A stretch of DNA of 14,353 bases, taken from NCBI GenBank assembly GCA_016870855.1, contig VGAF01000021.1, positions 1-14,353 of the forward strand, given 5' to 3'. Below the pieces are notes generated by a model. It was given only the letters and a program-made list of their open reading frames with translations, did not search any database and had not been told where the DNA came from. Origin of the DNA: Actinomycetota bacterium. GTDB taxonomy: Bacteria; Actinomycetota; Actinomycetes; Nanopelagicales; Nanopelagicaceae. The translations under genes and the position numbers were made by a program. Of the stretch, positions 6,321-13,756 are shown in pieces. Each line of letters opens with the position of its first letter. Within the stretch, counting starts at the first letter, position 1.

Positions 6321-6995
6321 ATGACTAAGGCCCGCGAATTTATAAGCCCTAGCGATCTCACCTTTTCTTGGGATAACTGCCATCGCTGTTTATGGCTCCA
6401 CTACAACCACGGCTTGAAGGCGCCATCACTCTTTCCATTGGTCGGTGAGTTATCTGCGCTCCAAGAAAATCACTTTTCAGGCGCTGACTCCTCAGCCCTC
6501 CACCCCGATCTTCCCTCTGGAAAAGTTGTGGGCCGTGGCGCCTGGGTGAAATCGATTCCGATTCCATTTAACGGAAATCCATCGCCTTACGCGATTCGCG
6601 GAAAGTACGACCTATTGATGGAATTTGAAGATGGAAGTTACGGAATCATTGACTGTAAGTTCCAAGGAAAAGATAACGATAAGAGCGAGTTCTACGCTCC
6701 CCAACTAGAGGCATATGCCTTTGCGCTAGAAAACCCTGCATCTGGAGATGCGTTGAAGATATCTGTAATGGGTCTATTAGTTTGGTCGCCTAAGCGACCC
6801 GTCGGAAACCCTGGCACTGGATTCAATCTTGAATTAAATAGCTCTTGGTTCCCAATTAAGCGCGACCCTAGTGGGCTTCAAAATCGCCTCACCGAGTTCA
6901 TCACCATGATTTCCGGACCCACGCCTATCCGAGATAGCGGCTGTGATACCTGCAAATTTATCTCAGATCGAAGAGAGGTCTTCGGAGCCGAGTAA
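6321..6995 (+). CDS. PD-(D/E)XK nuclease-superfamily protein with two CxxC pairs
   Basis: This 224-residue protein shows the RecB/Cas4-like PD-(D/E)XK core: RGKYDLLMEFEDG with Asp97, IIDCKFQG with Asp111 and Lys113 (the D-x-K catalytic pair), and the following helix PQLEAYAFALENP with Gln128 and Tyr132. An N-terminal CHRC (Cys20, Cys23) and a C-terminal CDTC (Cys208, Cys211) flank the core. Cas4 and AddB proteins close a 4Fe-4S cluster with cysteines on both sides of this domain, so a cluster or zinc site is plausible. No helicase, Cas or recombination gene is adjacent, so the role (DNA repair or processing) is inference. ATG 6321 has no close Shine-Dalgarno (GGAAGG is about 12 bases away), but CAGAAT lies six bases upstream, as expected for a leaderless message. 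It ends 3 bp from the convergent acyltransferase. Confidence 0.75.
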   Translation: MTKAREFISPSDLTFSWDNCHRCLWLHYNHGLKAPSLFPLVGELSALQENHFSGADSSALHPDLPSGKVVGRGAWVKSIPIPFNGNPSPYAIRGKYDLLMEFEDGSYGIIDCKFQGKDNDKSEFYAPQLEAYAFALENPASGDALKISVMGLLVWSPKRPVGNPGTGFNLELNSSWFPIKRDPSGLQNRLTEFITMISGPTPIRDSGCDTCKFISDRREVFGAE

Positions 6996-6998
6996 TAA

Positions 6999-7781
6999 CT
7001 ACTCTTCTTCTTCGCTCTCGTCCTTGCTTCTACGTTTCTTCTCTTCGGCAATCGCTTCTTTAGCTTGTGAGGCATAGATATCTACATACTCTTGACCCGA
7101 CATCTCTTGTAACTTCTTCATAATCTGGTCGGTTGCTTTTCGAAGCTCTTCTGGGCTTGAGGACTTTTCCGCACCGGTGAAATACATCGGCTCACCAAAA
7201 ACCATCTTTACCCGCATTATCTTCGGAATCACTTTTCCGGTTGGTTGAATCTCTGCGGTATTGAACATCGCTACCGGCACAACTGGGGCGCCTGATTCAA
7301 AAGCAAGGCGAGCTATTCCAGTCCGACCACGATATAGGCGACCATCAGGTGAGCGGGTACCTTCAGGATAGATTCCAAGGCATTCACCTTTAGCTAGAAC
7401 TGAAAGTCCAGTCAGTAGAGCTGCCTCACTCCTAGATCCCCCAGCGCGATCGACTGGGACTTGACCAAGGGCAATGAAGGTTAACTTCTTTAGCAACCCC
7501 TTTGGCCCTGGGGATGTGAAGTACTCACTCTTCGCTAGGAAGGTGACTTTTCTCGGAACCACTAGCGGCATAAATATTGAATCACTAAATGAGAGATGGT
7601 TGGAAGCAATTATCACCGGGCCTTGTGCGGGAACATTTCTCAGTCCCTTAACTTTGGGACGGAAGAGCAGAGTCAGAATCGGTGAAAGAAAAGATTTCAA
7701 AAGTCCATAGGCAACCTTGTCGCCTTGAACTACATCACCAACCGACTTCTTCCTTCGTAGATTCTTGCCCCACATTGCCAT
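6999..7781 (-). CDS. 1-acyl-sn-glycerol-3-phosphate acyltransferase (PlsC family)
   Basis: This 260-residue membrane-associated acyltransferase would place the second acyl chain on lysophosphatidic acid (or a related acceptor) in phospholipid synthesis. Family blocks are in order: NHLSFSD (residues 61-67, the catalytic HX4D with His62 and Asp67), FLAKSEYF (81-88), PVDR (109-112), YPEGTRSPDGRLYRGRTG (138-155) and APVVPVAM (165-172). A hydrophobic stretch at about 24-40 may anchor it. The C-terminus is a long charged helix ending in SKDESEEEE, which is unusual and may be a protein-contact tail. ATG 7781 has no Shine-Dalgarno; a second ATG two codons later is equally possible. TAAATT six bases upstream suggests a leaderless message. 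In M. tuberculosis a similar gene (Rv2182c, as I recall) lies near the SRPBCC and FadD15 genes. Confidence 0.9.
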   Translation of the reverse strand: MAMWGKNLRRKKSVGDVVQGDKVAYGLLKSFLSPILTLLFRPKVKGLRNVPAQGPVIIASNHLSFSDSIFMPLVVPRKVTFLAKSEYFTSPGPKGLLKKLTFIALGQVPVDRAGGSRSEAALLTGLSVLAKGECLGIYPEGTRSPDGRLYRGRTGIARLAFESGAPVVPVAMFNTAEIQPTGKVIPKIMRVKMVFGEPMYFTGAEKSSSPEELRKATDQIMKKLQEMSGQEYVDIYASQAKEAIAEEKKRRSKDESEEEE

Positions 7782-7787
7782 GGCGCT

Positions 7788-7793
7788 AATTTA
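7788..7793 (-). promoter_or_regulatory. Candidate leaderless -10 element for the acyltransferase gene
   Basis: On the minus strand TAAATT ends six bases before ATG 7781, exactly the distance that would put the transcription start on the start codon. There is no ribosome-binding site between them. The -35 region is weak (TTCTTT, 17 bases further up). Confidence 0.35.
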
Positions 7794-7824
7794 GGGCCTG
7801 GGCTGGGTCGAAAGAACAATTTTG

Positions 7825-7833
7825 TGACACTAT
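7825..7833 (+). promoter_or_regulatory. Candidate extended -10 for the alpha/beta hydrolase gene
   Basis: TGACACTAT reads as an extended -10 (TG-n-CACTAT) ending seven bases before ATG 7841. No Shine-Dalgarno precedes the start (the spacer is CGGGCGC), so a leaderless transcript is likely. No clear -35 is seen, which an extended -10 would tolerate. Confidence 0.35.
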
Positions 7834-7840
7834 CGGGCGC

Positions 7841-8941
7841 ATGAAGATCCCGCAGGCGGAGGAATTTGAGCTCCCTGGTGGAGAAATCGCCGTACTCATG
7901 GTGCATGGCTTCACCGGTTCACCTGCCTCAATTCGACCATGGGCCGAGGGCCTTCACTCGCATGGCTTCACTGTGAAGGTGCCTAGGCTGCCTGGTCATG
8001 GGACTTCATGGGAAGAAATGAATGAAACAAGTTGGCAAGATTGGTTTGACGCGGTTGAAACGGCTTTTCTCGAGTTAAAGAAACGCCATCGTCGCATCTT
8101 TATTGCAGGCTTTTCAATGGGTGGCGCACTTTCAATTCGATTAACAGCAAAACGAAGTCGGGAGATAGAAGGTCTGATCTTGGTAAATCCATCTATTGGT
8201 GACGATAGAGCCTTTATGAAGTTAGTGCCGGTTCTCAAATATCTCATTCCATCTATAAAAGGTCGCGGCACGGATGTTGCTCGACCAAATCCGCCTAGGC
8301 ATAGTTACGGCCGAACACCACTGAAAGCGCTCCATTCACTTCAAAAATTATGGCGGATTGTGCAGTCAGATTTAGAGAAGATTGATGCTCCATTAATGAT
8401 CGGATATTCGATAAATGATCACGTGGTTAACCCTCGCAATTCTGAGGTAGTGATCGAAAATGTGGCTTCTATCGACATTAGAGAAGTTATTTTTGAACGC
8501 TCATTTCATAACGTTGCTCTTGACCATGACCTAGAGCACTTGGTCGATGAAAGTAGGCAATTCATACAAGATGTCCTATCTGGAACGCTGATTCGTAGCG
8601 ATGATTCAGAACTAATTGATTTGGAGTTTGATTCAATAGTGTCTGGACTAAGTCTTGATGAATCTGTTCCAACTACCTATCTTGATGAACTGGAGAACTT
8701 CGATTCGGCCGAGCGCTACGAGGGAGATAATCGTCCACTTCCCGCGCTCACTTCTATCCAACGTGGCGCTTTACTCGGTGTCACCCTTGGCCCCGCCTAT
8801 ATCTTTGCAAATCGACTCGCCTCATTTGATCCGCTCGGCGTTGGAATCTGGCCAGGAATGATTGCTCTCATAGCCGGCGTCTTCGCATTTTTCTGGCAGA
8901 TGAAACCAGATCCAGATGAAGGAGATGGGGTGGCGCTGTGA
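7841..8941 (+). CDS. Alpha/beta hydrolase (esterase/monoacylglycerol-lipase-like) with C-terminal membrane region
   Basis: Residues 1-245 are an alpha/beta hydrolase of the carboxylesterase/monoacylglycerol-lipase type. Oxyanion loop VHGFTGSP is at 21-28, nucleophile Ser92 in GFSMGG (90-95), the likely acid Asp193 in SINDHVV (190-196) and His223 in SFHNVALDHD (221-230). It probably hydrolyses small acyl esters or lysolipids. After the catalytic domain come about 55 acidic, low-complexity residues (245-300) and then two hydrophobic segments (about 307-324 and 336-353) with a short acidic end. Family members are usually near 250 residues, so this is an added tail that may tether the enzyme to the membrane, perhaps replacing what is elsewhere a separate small membrane protein. 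It is divergent from plsC and overlaps the next gene by 4 bp. Confidence 0.85.
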   Translation: MKIPQAEEFELPGGEIAVLMVHGFTGSPASIRPWAEGLHSHGFTVKVPRLPGHGTSWEEMNETSWQDWFDAVETAFLELKKRHRRIFIAGFSMGGALSIRLTAKRSREIEGLILVNPSIGDDRAFMKLVPVLKYLIPSIKGRGTDVARPNPPRHSYGRTPLKALHSLQKLWRIVQSDLEKIDAPLMIGYSINDHVVNPRNSEVVIENVASIDIREVIFERSFHNVALDHDLEHLVDESRQFIQDVLSGTLIRSDDSELIDLEFDSIVSGLSLDESVPTTYLDELENFDSAERYEGDNRPLPALTSIQRGALLGVTLGPAYIFANRLASFDPLGVGIWPGMIALIAGVFAFFWQMKPDPDEGDGVAL

Positions 8942-9927
8942 TAGCAAAGCAGAATTTTCGCTGGGGAATTATCGGAACTGGTGGAATTGCTCGAACCTTT
9001 GCGCGCGATATCGCACACTTAGAGGGGCATGAAATTGCTGCGGTTGGTTCAAGGACGCTCTCGAACTCTCAAGATTTCACTAAGGAATTTCCGGCGACCG
9101 CCTTTGGAAGTTACGAGGAGCTTGTGGCATCAGATCTTGATGCGGTTTATGTCGCAACTCCACACTCTTTACATGCTGAGAATTCCATCCTGGCGCTAAA
9201 CGCCGGAAAGCCAGTTCTCTGTGAAAAGCCATTCGCAGTAAATGCAACGCAAGCCGAAGCAATGATTCAGGCCTCACAAAAGAACTCGGTCGCCCTTATG
9301 GAAGCGATGTGGAGTCGATTTTTGCCGCACTACCAAATCGTGAGAGAGATAGTTCAATCCGGTGAATTGGGAGAACTCGTTGCCCTCTATGCCGATCACG
9401 GTCAACCACTCCCCGCCGATCGCTATTACCGATTACATGCTCCGGAGTTAGCCGGCGGGGCTCTCTTGGACCTTGGTATCTATCCAATCTCACTTGCATT
9501 TATGGTTTTAGGTGAACCTGATTCGATTATCGCTTCATCCCAACCCACTGAATCTGGCGTAGATGCTCAAACTTCGATGATCTTTAGTTACTTCACGGGA
9601 CAACAAGCGGTAATGACAACAACTTTAAAAGTGAGAACTCCTTGTACCGCACAGATCATTGGCACCAAGGGACGAATAAACATCGATAGCAACTTCTATA
9701 CCCCGACATCAATGCAAGTGATTATTGAAGACAAATTGGCTCGGGAGTATCCAAAAACTTATATTGGTCATGGAATTAGAGAACAAGCGAGCGAGTTTGC
9801 ACAAGTTGTGCGAAGTGGAGAATTAGAGAGTTCTATCATGAGCCAGCTCGAGAGTCTTGCGATCATGCAGGTGATGGATGAGATACGAGAGATGATTGAT
9901 CTCAAATATCCCTTCGAAGCAAATTAA
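8938..9927 (+). CDS. Gfo/Idh/MocA-family oxidoreductase
   Basis: This 329-residue NAD(P)-dependent dehydrogenase has an N-terminal Rossmann domain, with GIIGTGGIA (residues 10-17) and the conserved VLCEKPFA (93-100) whose Lys97 is catalytic. The C-terminal substrate domain carries GGALLDLGIYPISL (173-186). The Asp178...Tyr182 arrangement, where many relatives have histidine, matches the dihydrodiol dehydrogenase/glucose-fructose oxidoreductase side of the family (xylose or diol dehydrogenases). Substrate is probably a sugar, inositol-like polyol or diol; no more can be said. It starts at GTG 8938, overlapping the hydrolase stop as GTGA with GGAG/GGGG upstream, so translation is coupled. It ends 4 bp from the convergent sugar kinase. 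Confidence 0.9.
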   Translation: MIAKQNFRWGIIGTGGIARTFARDIAHLEGHEIAAVGSRTLSNSQDFTKEFPATAFGSYEELVASDLDAVYVATPHSLHAENSILALNAGKPVLCEKPFAVNATQAEAMIQASQKNSVALMEAMWSRFLPHYQIVREIVQSGELGELVALYADHGQPLPADRYYRLHAPELAGGALLDLGIYPISLAFMVLGEPDSIIASSQPTESGVDAQTSMIFSYFTGQQAVMTTTLKVRTPCTAQIIGTKGRINIDSNFYTPTSMQVIIEDKLAREYPKTYIGHGIREQASEFAQVVRSGELESSIMSQLESLAIMQVMDEIREMIDLKYPFEAN

Positions 9928-9933
9928 TTTGCT
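9918..9933. repeat. Perfect 16-bp palindrome over two convergent stop codons
   Basis: AGCAAATTAATTTGCT is fully self-complementary and covers the TAA of the oxidoreductase (9925-9927) and part of the stop of the ROK kinase (9932-9934). As RNA it could form only a 5-bp stem with a 6-base loop. Part of its right half, AATTTGCTA, recurs at 9946-9954 inside the kinase gene. Function, if any, is unknown. Confidence 0.45.
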
Positions 9934-10876
9934 AGTGCCTTGCTAAATTTGCTACGCCAATAAGTCCCGCATCATTTCCTAGAGTCGCAGCAACTAGTTC
10001 TGGGGCACTTCTACGACCCCGGAAGAGCGAAAGTTGGCTCATCGATTCGCGTATTGGTTTGAGCAGAATCTCACCCGCAGCAATCACTCCCCCACCGATT
10101 ACAACTTTTGCTGGATCTAATGCAGCTTCAAGAGTTGCAACAAGCGCTCCAATCCAATGTCCAGTTGTGTTAAATGCAGCTACCGCGACCGGATCGCCAT
10201 CTTTTGCAGCGGAAGTCAGATGTTCTCCAGTTACTCCATCAACAGTTCCGTTGCCTCTAGATAAGAGTGAGCGGGAAAGATCAGGAGAGGCTGAAATCGC
10301 TTCTCGTGCATGTCTCATCAAGGCAGTTCCAGAGGCATATTGCTCGTAACAACCGCGTAAGCCGCAGCCACAGAGATGGCCACCTGGGACGGCTCGCATA
10401 TGGCCGAATTCAGCAGCTGCTCCGCGTGAACCTCGGAAGATCTTTCCATCGGTGATTAGTCCGCCGCCAAGACCAGTTCCAATCGTGAGCATCACAAGCT
10501 CATTAGCTTTCGCTCCCGCGCCAAACTGGCGTTCACCCCACGCAGCCGCGTTTGCATCATTCTCTAGAACCACGGGTCGCCCAATTCGTGACTCTAACTC
10601 CTTTGCAAGTTCAACGCCGTTCCAATTAGCAATATTTGGATTTGCGATGATGCTTCGACGATCTGGAGCGAAGAAGCCAGCTGAGCAGACTCCAATACCT
10701 TCTACTTCGTATTTATCTTTCAATTCATTTGCCATCTCGGAAATTACCGAAGTTAGCGCCGATCCGCCTTCGATAGGAGTCTCGCGGCGGATTTTCTCAA
10801 CTATCTTGCCTTGCGTATCGACAACGCCAGCTAAGACTTTAGTTCCACCGACATCAATACCTATGTCGTAGTTCAT
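9932..10876 (-). CDS. ROK-family sugar kinase, probable glucokinase
   Basis: This 314-residue cytoplasmic kinase phosphorylates a hexose, most likely glucose at O6, using ATP or a related phosphate donor. The N-terminal phosphate loop is DVGGTK (residues 8-13). ENDANAAAWGE (105-115) holds the catalytic Asp107, TIGTGLGGG (131-139) is the second phosphate motif, and EFGH (156-159) with CGCGLRGC (169-176) is the ROK zinc site (His159, Cys169, Cys171, Cys176). No N-terminal HTH is present, so it is an enzyme rather than a ROK repressor. It lies 17 bp after the SRPBCC gene on the same strand, probably in one operon; ATG 10876 has no good ribosome-binding site. ManNAc or fructose kinases of the same family cannot be fully excluded. 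Confidence 0.88.
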   Translation of the reverse strand: MNYDIGIDVGGTKVLAGVVDTQGKIVEKIRRETPIEGGSALTSVISEMANELKDKYEVEGIGVCSAGFFAPDRRSIIANPNIANWNGVELAKELESRIGRPVVLENDANAAAWGERQFGAGAKANELVMLTIGTGLGGGLITDGKIFRGSRGAAAEFGHMRAVPGGHLCGCGLRGCYEQYASGTALMRHAREAISASPDLSRSLLSRGNGTVDGVTGEHLTSAAKDGDPVAVAAFNTTGHWIGALVATLEAALDPAKVVIGGGVIAAGEILLKPIRESMSQLSLFRGRRSAPELVAATLGNDAGLIGVANLARH

Positions 10877-10893
10877 TTGGTGTCGGGACTTAT

Positions 10894-11331
10894 CTAGCCT
10901 TCGATTTTCTTTTTCAATTGAGAGAGAGCGGCATCGATAGTGGCCATCTCAGCTTTGCGGCGCATCATGTCGGGAACCGGCATAGAAACTTGAACATTTA
11001 GTTGGTAGGTAACGTTCGTAGCGTCATCACCGTTATCTTCAATTAAGTAAGTTCCGCTCATTTCGGTCATCAGATCCGCTTCTTCTAATGAGAAAGATAT
11101 AGCGCCGGGAAATTTCGAGTAGTCGTAGTTCAAAGTCGCGCGATCCTTAAGGACGCCCGCTTCAATCTTTACGGTTGCCTTCGTTGGGCGATTAGCGCCA
11201 TCGCGCTCTTGTACCTCAACGCTCTTTATCGCGGAGGACCAGCTCGGGTAACTCTCGAGGTCTACAAGGACTGAGGCAACCTCGGATGCGGGCGCTTCGA
11301 TATTCTGAGAATTTGAAGAAAAGTCGGCCAT
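10894..11331 (-). CDS. SRPBCC-fold (polyketide cyclase/START-like) protein
   Basis: This 145-residue protein has the SRPBCC layout: an initial strand (FSSNSQNIEAPASEVASVLVD, with the first helix), YPSWSSAIKSVEVQERDG, a series of strands forming the hydrophobic groove, and a closing helix (DMMRRKAEMATIDAALSQLKKKIEG). Such proteins bind hydrophobic ligands. It resembles M. tuberculosis Rv2185c (TB16.3), which as I recall is similar in size and also lies divergent from fadD15. Its link to acyl-CoA synthetase suggests lipid handling, but no catalytic residues can be named. ATG 11331 lacks a Shine-Dalgarno; TAGCCT lies six bases upstream, as for a leaderless message. Confidence 0.85.
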   Translation of the reverse strand: MADFSSNSQNIEAPASEVASVLVDLESYPSWSSAIKSVEVQERDGANRPTKATVKIEAGVLKDRATLNYDYSKFPGAISFSLEEADLMTEMSGTYLIEDNGDDATNVTYQLNVQVSMPVPDMMRRKAEMATIDAALSQLKKKIEG

Positions 11332-11337
11332 GGGCGG

Positions 11338-11343
11338 AGGCTA
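11338..11343 (-). promoter_or_regulatory. Candidate leaderless -10 element for the SRPBCC gene
   Basis: On the minus strand TAGCCT (fits TAnnnT) ends six bases before ATG 11331, so transcription could begin at the start codon. The base match is weak; the argument rests on spacing and the missing ribosome-binding site. Confidence 0.3.
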
Positions 11344-11370
11344 CCTCTTCCGATAGGTGCCCTCTACCGC

Positions 11371-11376
11371 TAGTTT
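11371..11376 (+). promoter_or_regulatory. Candidate leaderless -10 element for the acyl-CoA synthetase gene
   Basis: TAGTTT (fits TAnnnT) ends six bases before GTG 11383, with TCGCTT between and no Shine-Dalgarno. The opposite gene of this 51-bp divergent gap shows the same arrangement. Confidence 0.35.
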
Positions 11377-11382
11377 TCGCTT

Positions 11383-13185
11383 GTGAGTACTGCCACCGTT
11401 AATGAATTCTTTGCCCCGGCTCTTGAGCCGGCTGCCACTGCTGGAAATCTCACCAACCTTGTAGCGGAACGGGCCTGGTTCGAACCAGAGAGAGTTCTTG
11501 TCTCGCGCCCGCTTGGCGATGGTTGGCAACCTGTTACCGCTCGCGAGTTTGAAGCCGAGATTCGCGCCACCGCAAAGGGACTAATTGCATCCGGAGTCGA
11601 AATTGGCGATCGAGTCTCGATTATGGCTCGCACTCGTTATGAGTGGACAGTTCTTGACTTTGCAATCTGGTTTGCTGGTGGAGTAACAGTTCCTATCTAC
11701 GAAACTTCTTCGGCTGAGCAAGTTGACTGGATTCTCACCGACTCGCACACAGTTGCGATTATCGTTGAGACGCCACAACTAAAGGAATTGGTAACCCCAA
11801 TTCTTCCTTCGTACACGAAGAACTGCTGGACCATGACTGAAAATGTCTTATCGCAACTTGCATATCTTGGTCGCGATATCCCAGACACTGAGATTGATCG
11901 TCGTCGTGGTGCGTTAACGCCGGACACTTTGGCCACTCTTATTTACACCTCTGGAACGACTGGAAAGCCAAAGGGCGTTCAATTAACTCACGGTAATTTC
12001 CTATCCGAATGCAGCAACGTTGTAATGGGAGCTGCAGATCTCTTTATGAAACCAGGTGGTTCAACACTTCTCTTCCTTCCAGTCGCGCACGTCTTTGGCC
12101 GAATGGTTCAAATTGGATCCATTCGCGCAGGACTTCATCTAGCGCATTGCGGAGATGTACTTGGAAGATTGACTACTGATCTAGCCTCATTTAGGCCCAC
12201 ATTCGTACTTGCTGTTCCCCGTATTTTTGAGAAGGTCTATAACAGCGCCGAAGCAAAAGCAGATGCCGCTGGAAAAGGCGCAATCTTCCGCAAGGCTGCG
12301 GGAATCGCTATTGAATACAGCAAAGCTCTTGATGAGGGCAAAGTTCCGATGGGACTTAAGGTCAAGCACGCACTATTCGACAAGCTAGTCTTCTCAAAGA
12401 TTCGCCATGCACTTGGCGGCAGAGTTGAAGCGGCAATCTCAGGCGGAGCGCCTCTCGGTGAACGCCTAGGCCACTTCTTCCGCGGCGCTGGCGTTCGCGT
12501 ACTTGAGGGTTACGGACTAACAGAAACCACTGCCGGTGCAACGTTGAATCTATCTACTGCGCATCGAGTCGGATCTGTTGGAAGACCGATTCCGGGAACG
12601 ACCATCAAGATTGCCGAAGATGGTGAAGTTCTAATCAAAGGCCCAATCGTTATGCGCGGCTATTGGCAGAACGACGCGGCAAACAAAGAGGTATTCACCG
12701 ATGATGGATATTTCCGTTCTGGTGATTTGGGCAAGCTAGATGATGAGGGTTACCTATATATTGTTGGCCGCAAGAAAGAATTGATTGTCACTTCTGGCGG
12801 AAAGAATGTCGCACCAGCGGTTCTTGAGGATCGCCTCCGTGCGCATCCGCTTGTCTCCCAATGCATTGTCGTTGGCGATAATCAACCATTTATCGCAGCG
12901 CTTGTAACAATCGACCCAGAAGCCATCAAGGCATGGATCACTGCAAATAAGAAGGACGGGGCGACTCTCGCGGAGTTAACTAACGATCCTGACCTGATTG
13001 CCGTAATTCAAACTGCAGTTGACGAAGCCAATAAAGCAGTAAGTAAGGCTGAATCAATCCGCAAATTCAAGATCTTGCCAGTAGATTTCACAATCGCTGG
13101 CGGTCAATTAACTGCGAAACTTTCAGTTAAGCGTCACGTTGTTCATAAGGAGTTCGCGGCAGAGATCGCCGAACTCTTTGCCTAA
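11383..13185 (+). CDS. Long-chain fatty-acid--CoA ligase, FadD15-type
   Basis: This 600-residue AMP-forming synthetase activates fatty acids to acyl-CoA through an acyl-adenylate. Motifs in order: P-loop YTSGTTGKPKGV (residues 188-199), FLPVAHVFGR (231-240), EGYGLTETTAG (375-385), YFRSGDLG (443-450), GRKKELIVTSGGKNVAP (462-478), and the C-terminal GGQLTAKLSVKR (573-584) whose Lys579 should be the adenylation lysine. The length equals that of FadD15-type enzymes. The insert between residues 282 and 345 is usual for long-chain members. It starts at GTG 11383 with no Shine-Dalgarno (probable leaderless message), is divergent from the SRPBCC gene, and its stop overlaps the predicted start of a histidine kinase by 8 bp. 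Confidence 0.95.
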   Translation: MSTATVNEFFAPALEPAATAGNLTNLVAERAWFEPERVLVSRPLGDGWQPVTAREFEAEIRATAKGLIASGVEIGDRVSIMARTRYEWTVLDFAIWFAGGVTVPIYETSSAEQVDWILTDSHTVAIIVETPQLKELVTPILPSYTKNCWTMTENVLSQLAYLGRDIPDTEIDRRRGALTPDTLATLIYTSGTTGKPKGVQLTHGNFLSECSNVVMGAADLFMKPGGSTLLFLPVAHVFGRMVQIGSIRAGLHLAHCGDVLGRLTTDLASFRPTFVLAVPRIFEKVYNSAEAKADAAGKGAIFRKAAGIAIEYSKALDEGKVPMGLKVKHALFDKLVFSKIRHALGGRVEAAISGGAPLGERLGHFFRGAGVRVLEGYGLTETTAGATLNLSTAHRVGSVGRPIPGTTIKIAEDGEVLIKGPIVMRGYWQNDAANKEVFTDDGYFRSGDLGKLDDEGYLYIVGRKKELIVTSGGKNVAPAVLEDRLRAHPLVSQCIVVGDNQPFIAALVTIDPEAIKAWITANKKDGATLAELTNDPDLIAVIQTAVDEANKAVSKAESIRKFKILPVDFTIAGGQLTAKLSVKRHVVHKEFAAEIAELFA

Positions 13186-13756
13186 ACGAGAAGACCAGAA
13201 CGAACGCTTAGAACTAGCGCGCCGGCTCCATGATGGACCGGCGCAAAAGTTAATTGCACTTGGTTATCGACTCGATACCGTTATTGGTGAGTCAACTCTT
13301 AATCCAATACATCGGAGTGAACTTAGAGAGATCCGACTAGACCTTATTGATGTAACTGAGGACCTTCGAGATGAGCTCTATCTAATATCGGCACTGAACT
13401 TAACCTCCCTTAGAGGCGAGTTGCCTGAGATCCTTCCGGGCTTCACCATCGAGTTAGATCTACCTATAGACGTGGCGAAACCTGAGATAGAAAACTCACT
13501 CGCGATTCTTATTCTGGAGATAGCGCGTAATGCAGCCAAACATTCAACGGGAAAGAGGTTCTGGGTCTATTTCGAGAGTTCGGTTAATTCATTCCAACTT
13601 CGAGTAGGCGATGATGGCAACAGAGCAATTTCGATGAAGGAGCGGTCCCTTGGGCTCAAGTTGATTAACGCCCAAGTCCAGACACTTGGTGGCGAGATAG
13701 AGCTAAGAAGTGGCAGTTTCGGAAATGAATATCGAATAGAAATCCCGAGAAGATGA
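13178..13756 (+). CDS. Cytoplasmic sensor-less histidine kinase (HisKA_3/HATPase)
   Basis: This protein of about 192 residues has only the kinase core. The HisKA_3 dimerisation motif is ELARRLHDGPAQKL with phospho-accepting His18. The ATP-binding domain shows N-box LEIARNAAKHS (Asn118), G1-like VGDDGN (143-148) and G2-like SLGLKLINAQVQTLGG (157-172). No membrane segment, PAS or GAF domain is present, so the signal must come from a partner or a soluble ligand. The start is uncertain: TTG 13178 overlaps the synthetase stop by 8 bp and has only a weak AGAGAT upstream; TTG 13139 lies deeper in the synthetase gene without a ribosome-binding site. The stop overlaps the response-regulator start as ATGA. 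Cognate pair with the next gene, probably co-transcribed with the synthetase. Confidence 0.82.
   Translation: MPKREDQNERLELARRLHDGPAQKLIALGYRLDTVIGESTLNPIHRSELREIRLDLIDVTEDLRDELYLISALNLTSLRGELPEILPGFTIELDLPIDVAKPEIENSLAILILEIARNAAKHSTGKRFWVYFESSVNSFQLRVGDDGNRAISMKERSLGLKLINAQVQTLGGEIELRSGSFGNEYRIEIPRR

Noticed and set aside
6321..6995. A CRISPR-Cas system around the Cas4-like nuclease
   Set aside because: No repeat array and no other cas gene is present in the window; the similarity is at the level of the nuclease fold and flanking cysteines only.
9918..9933. The 16-bp palindrome as an intrinsic terminator
   Set aside because: As RNA the stem would be at most five mostly weak pairs with no following T-run.
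10059..10871. Plus-strand open frames opposite the ROK kinase
   Set aside because: They mirror the kinase coding sequence and have no domain or ribosome-binding site of their own.
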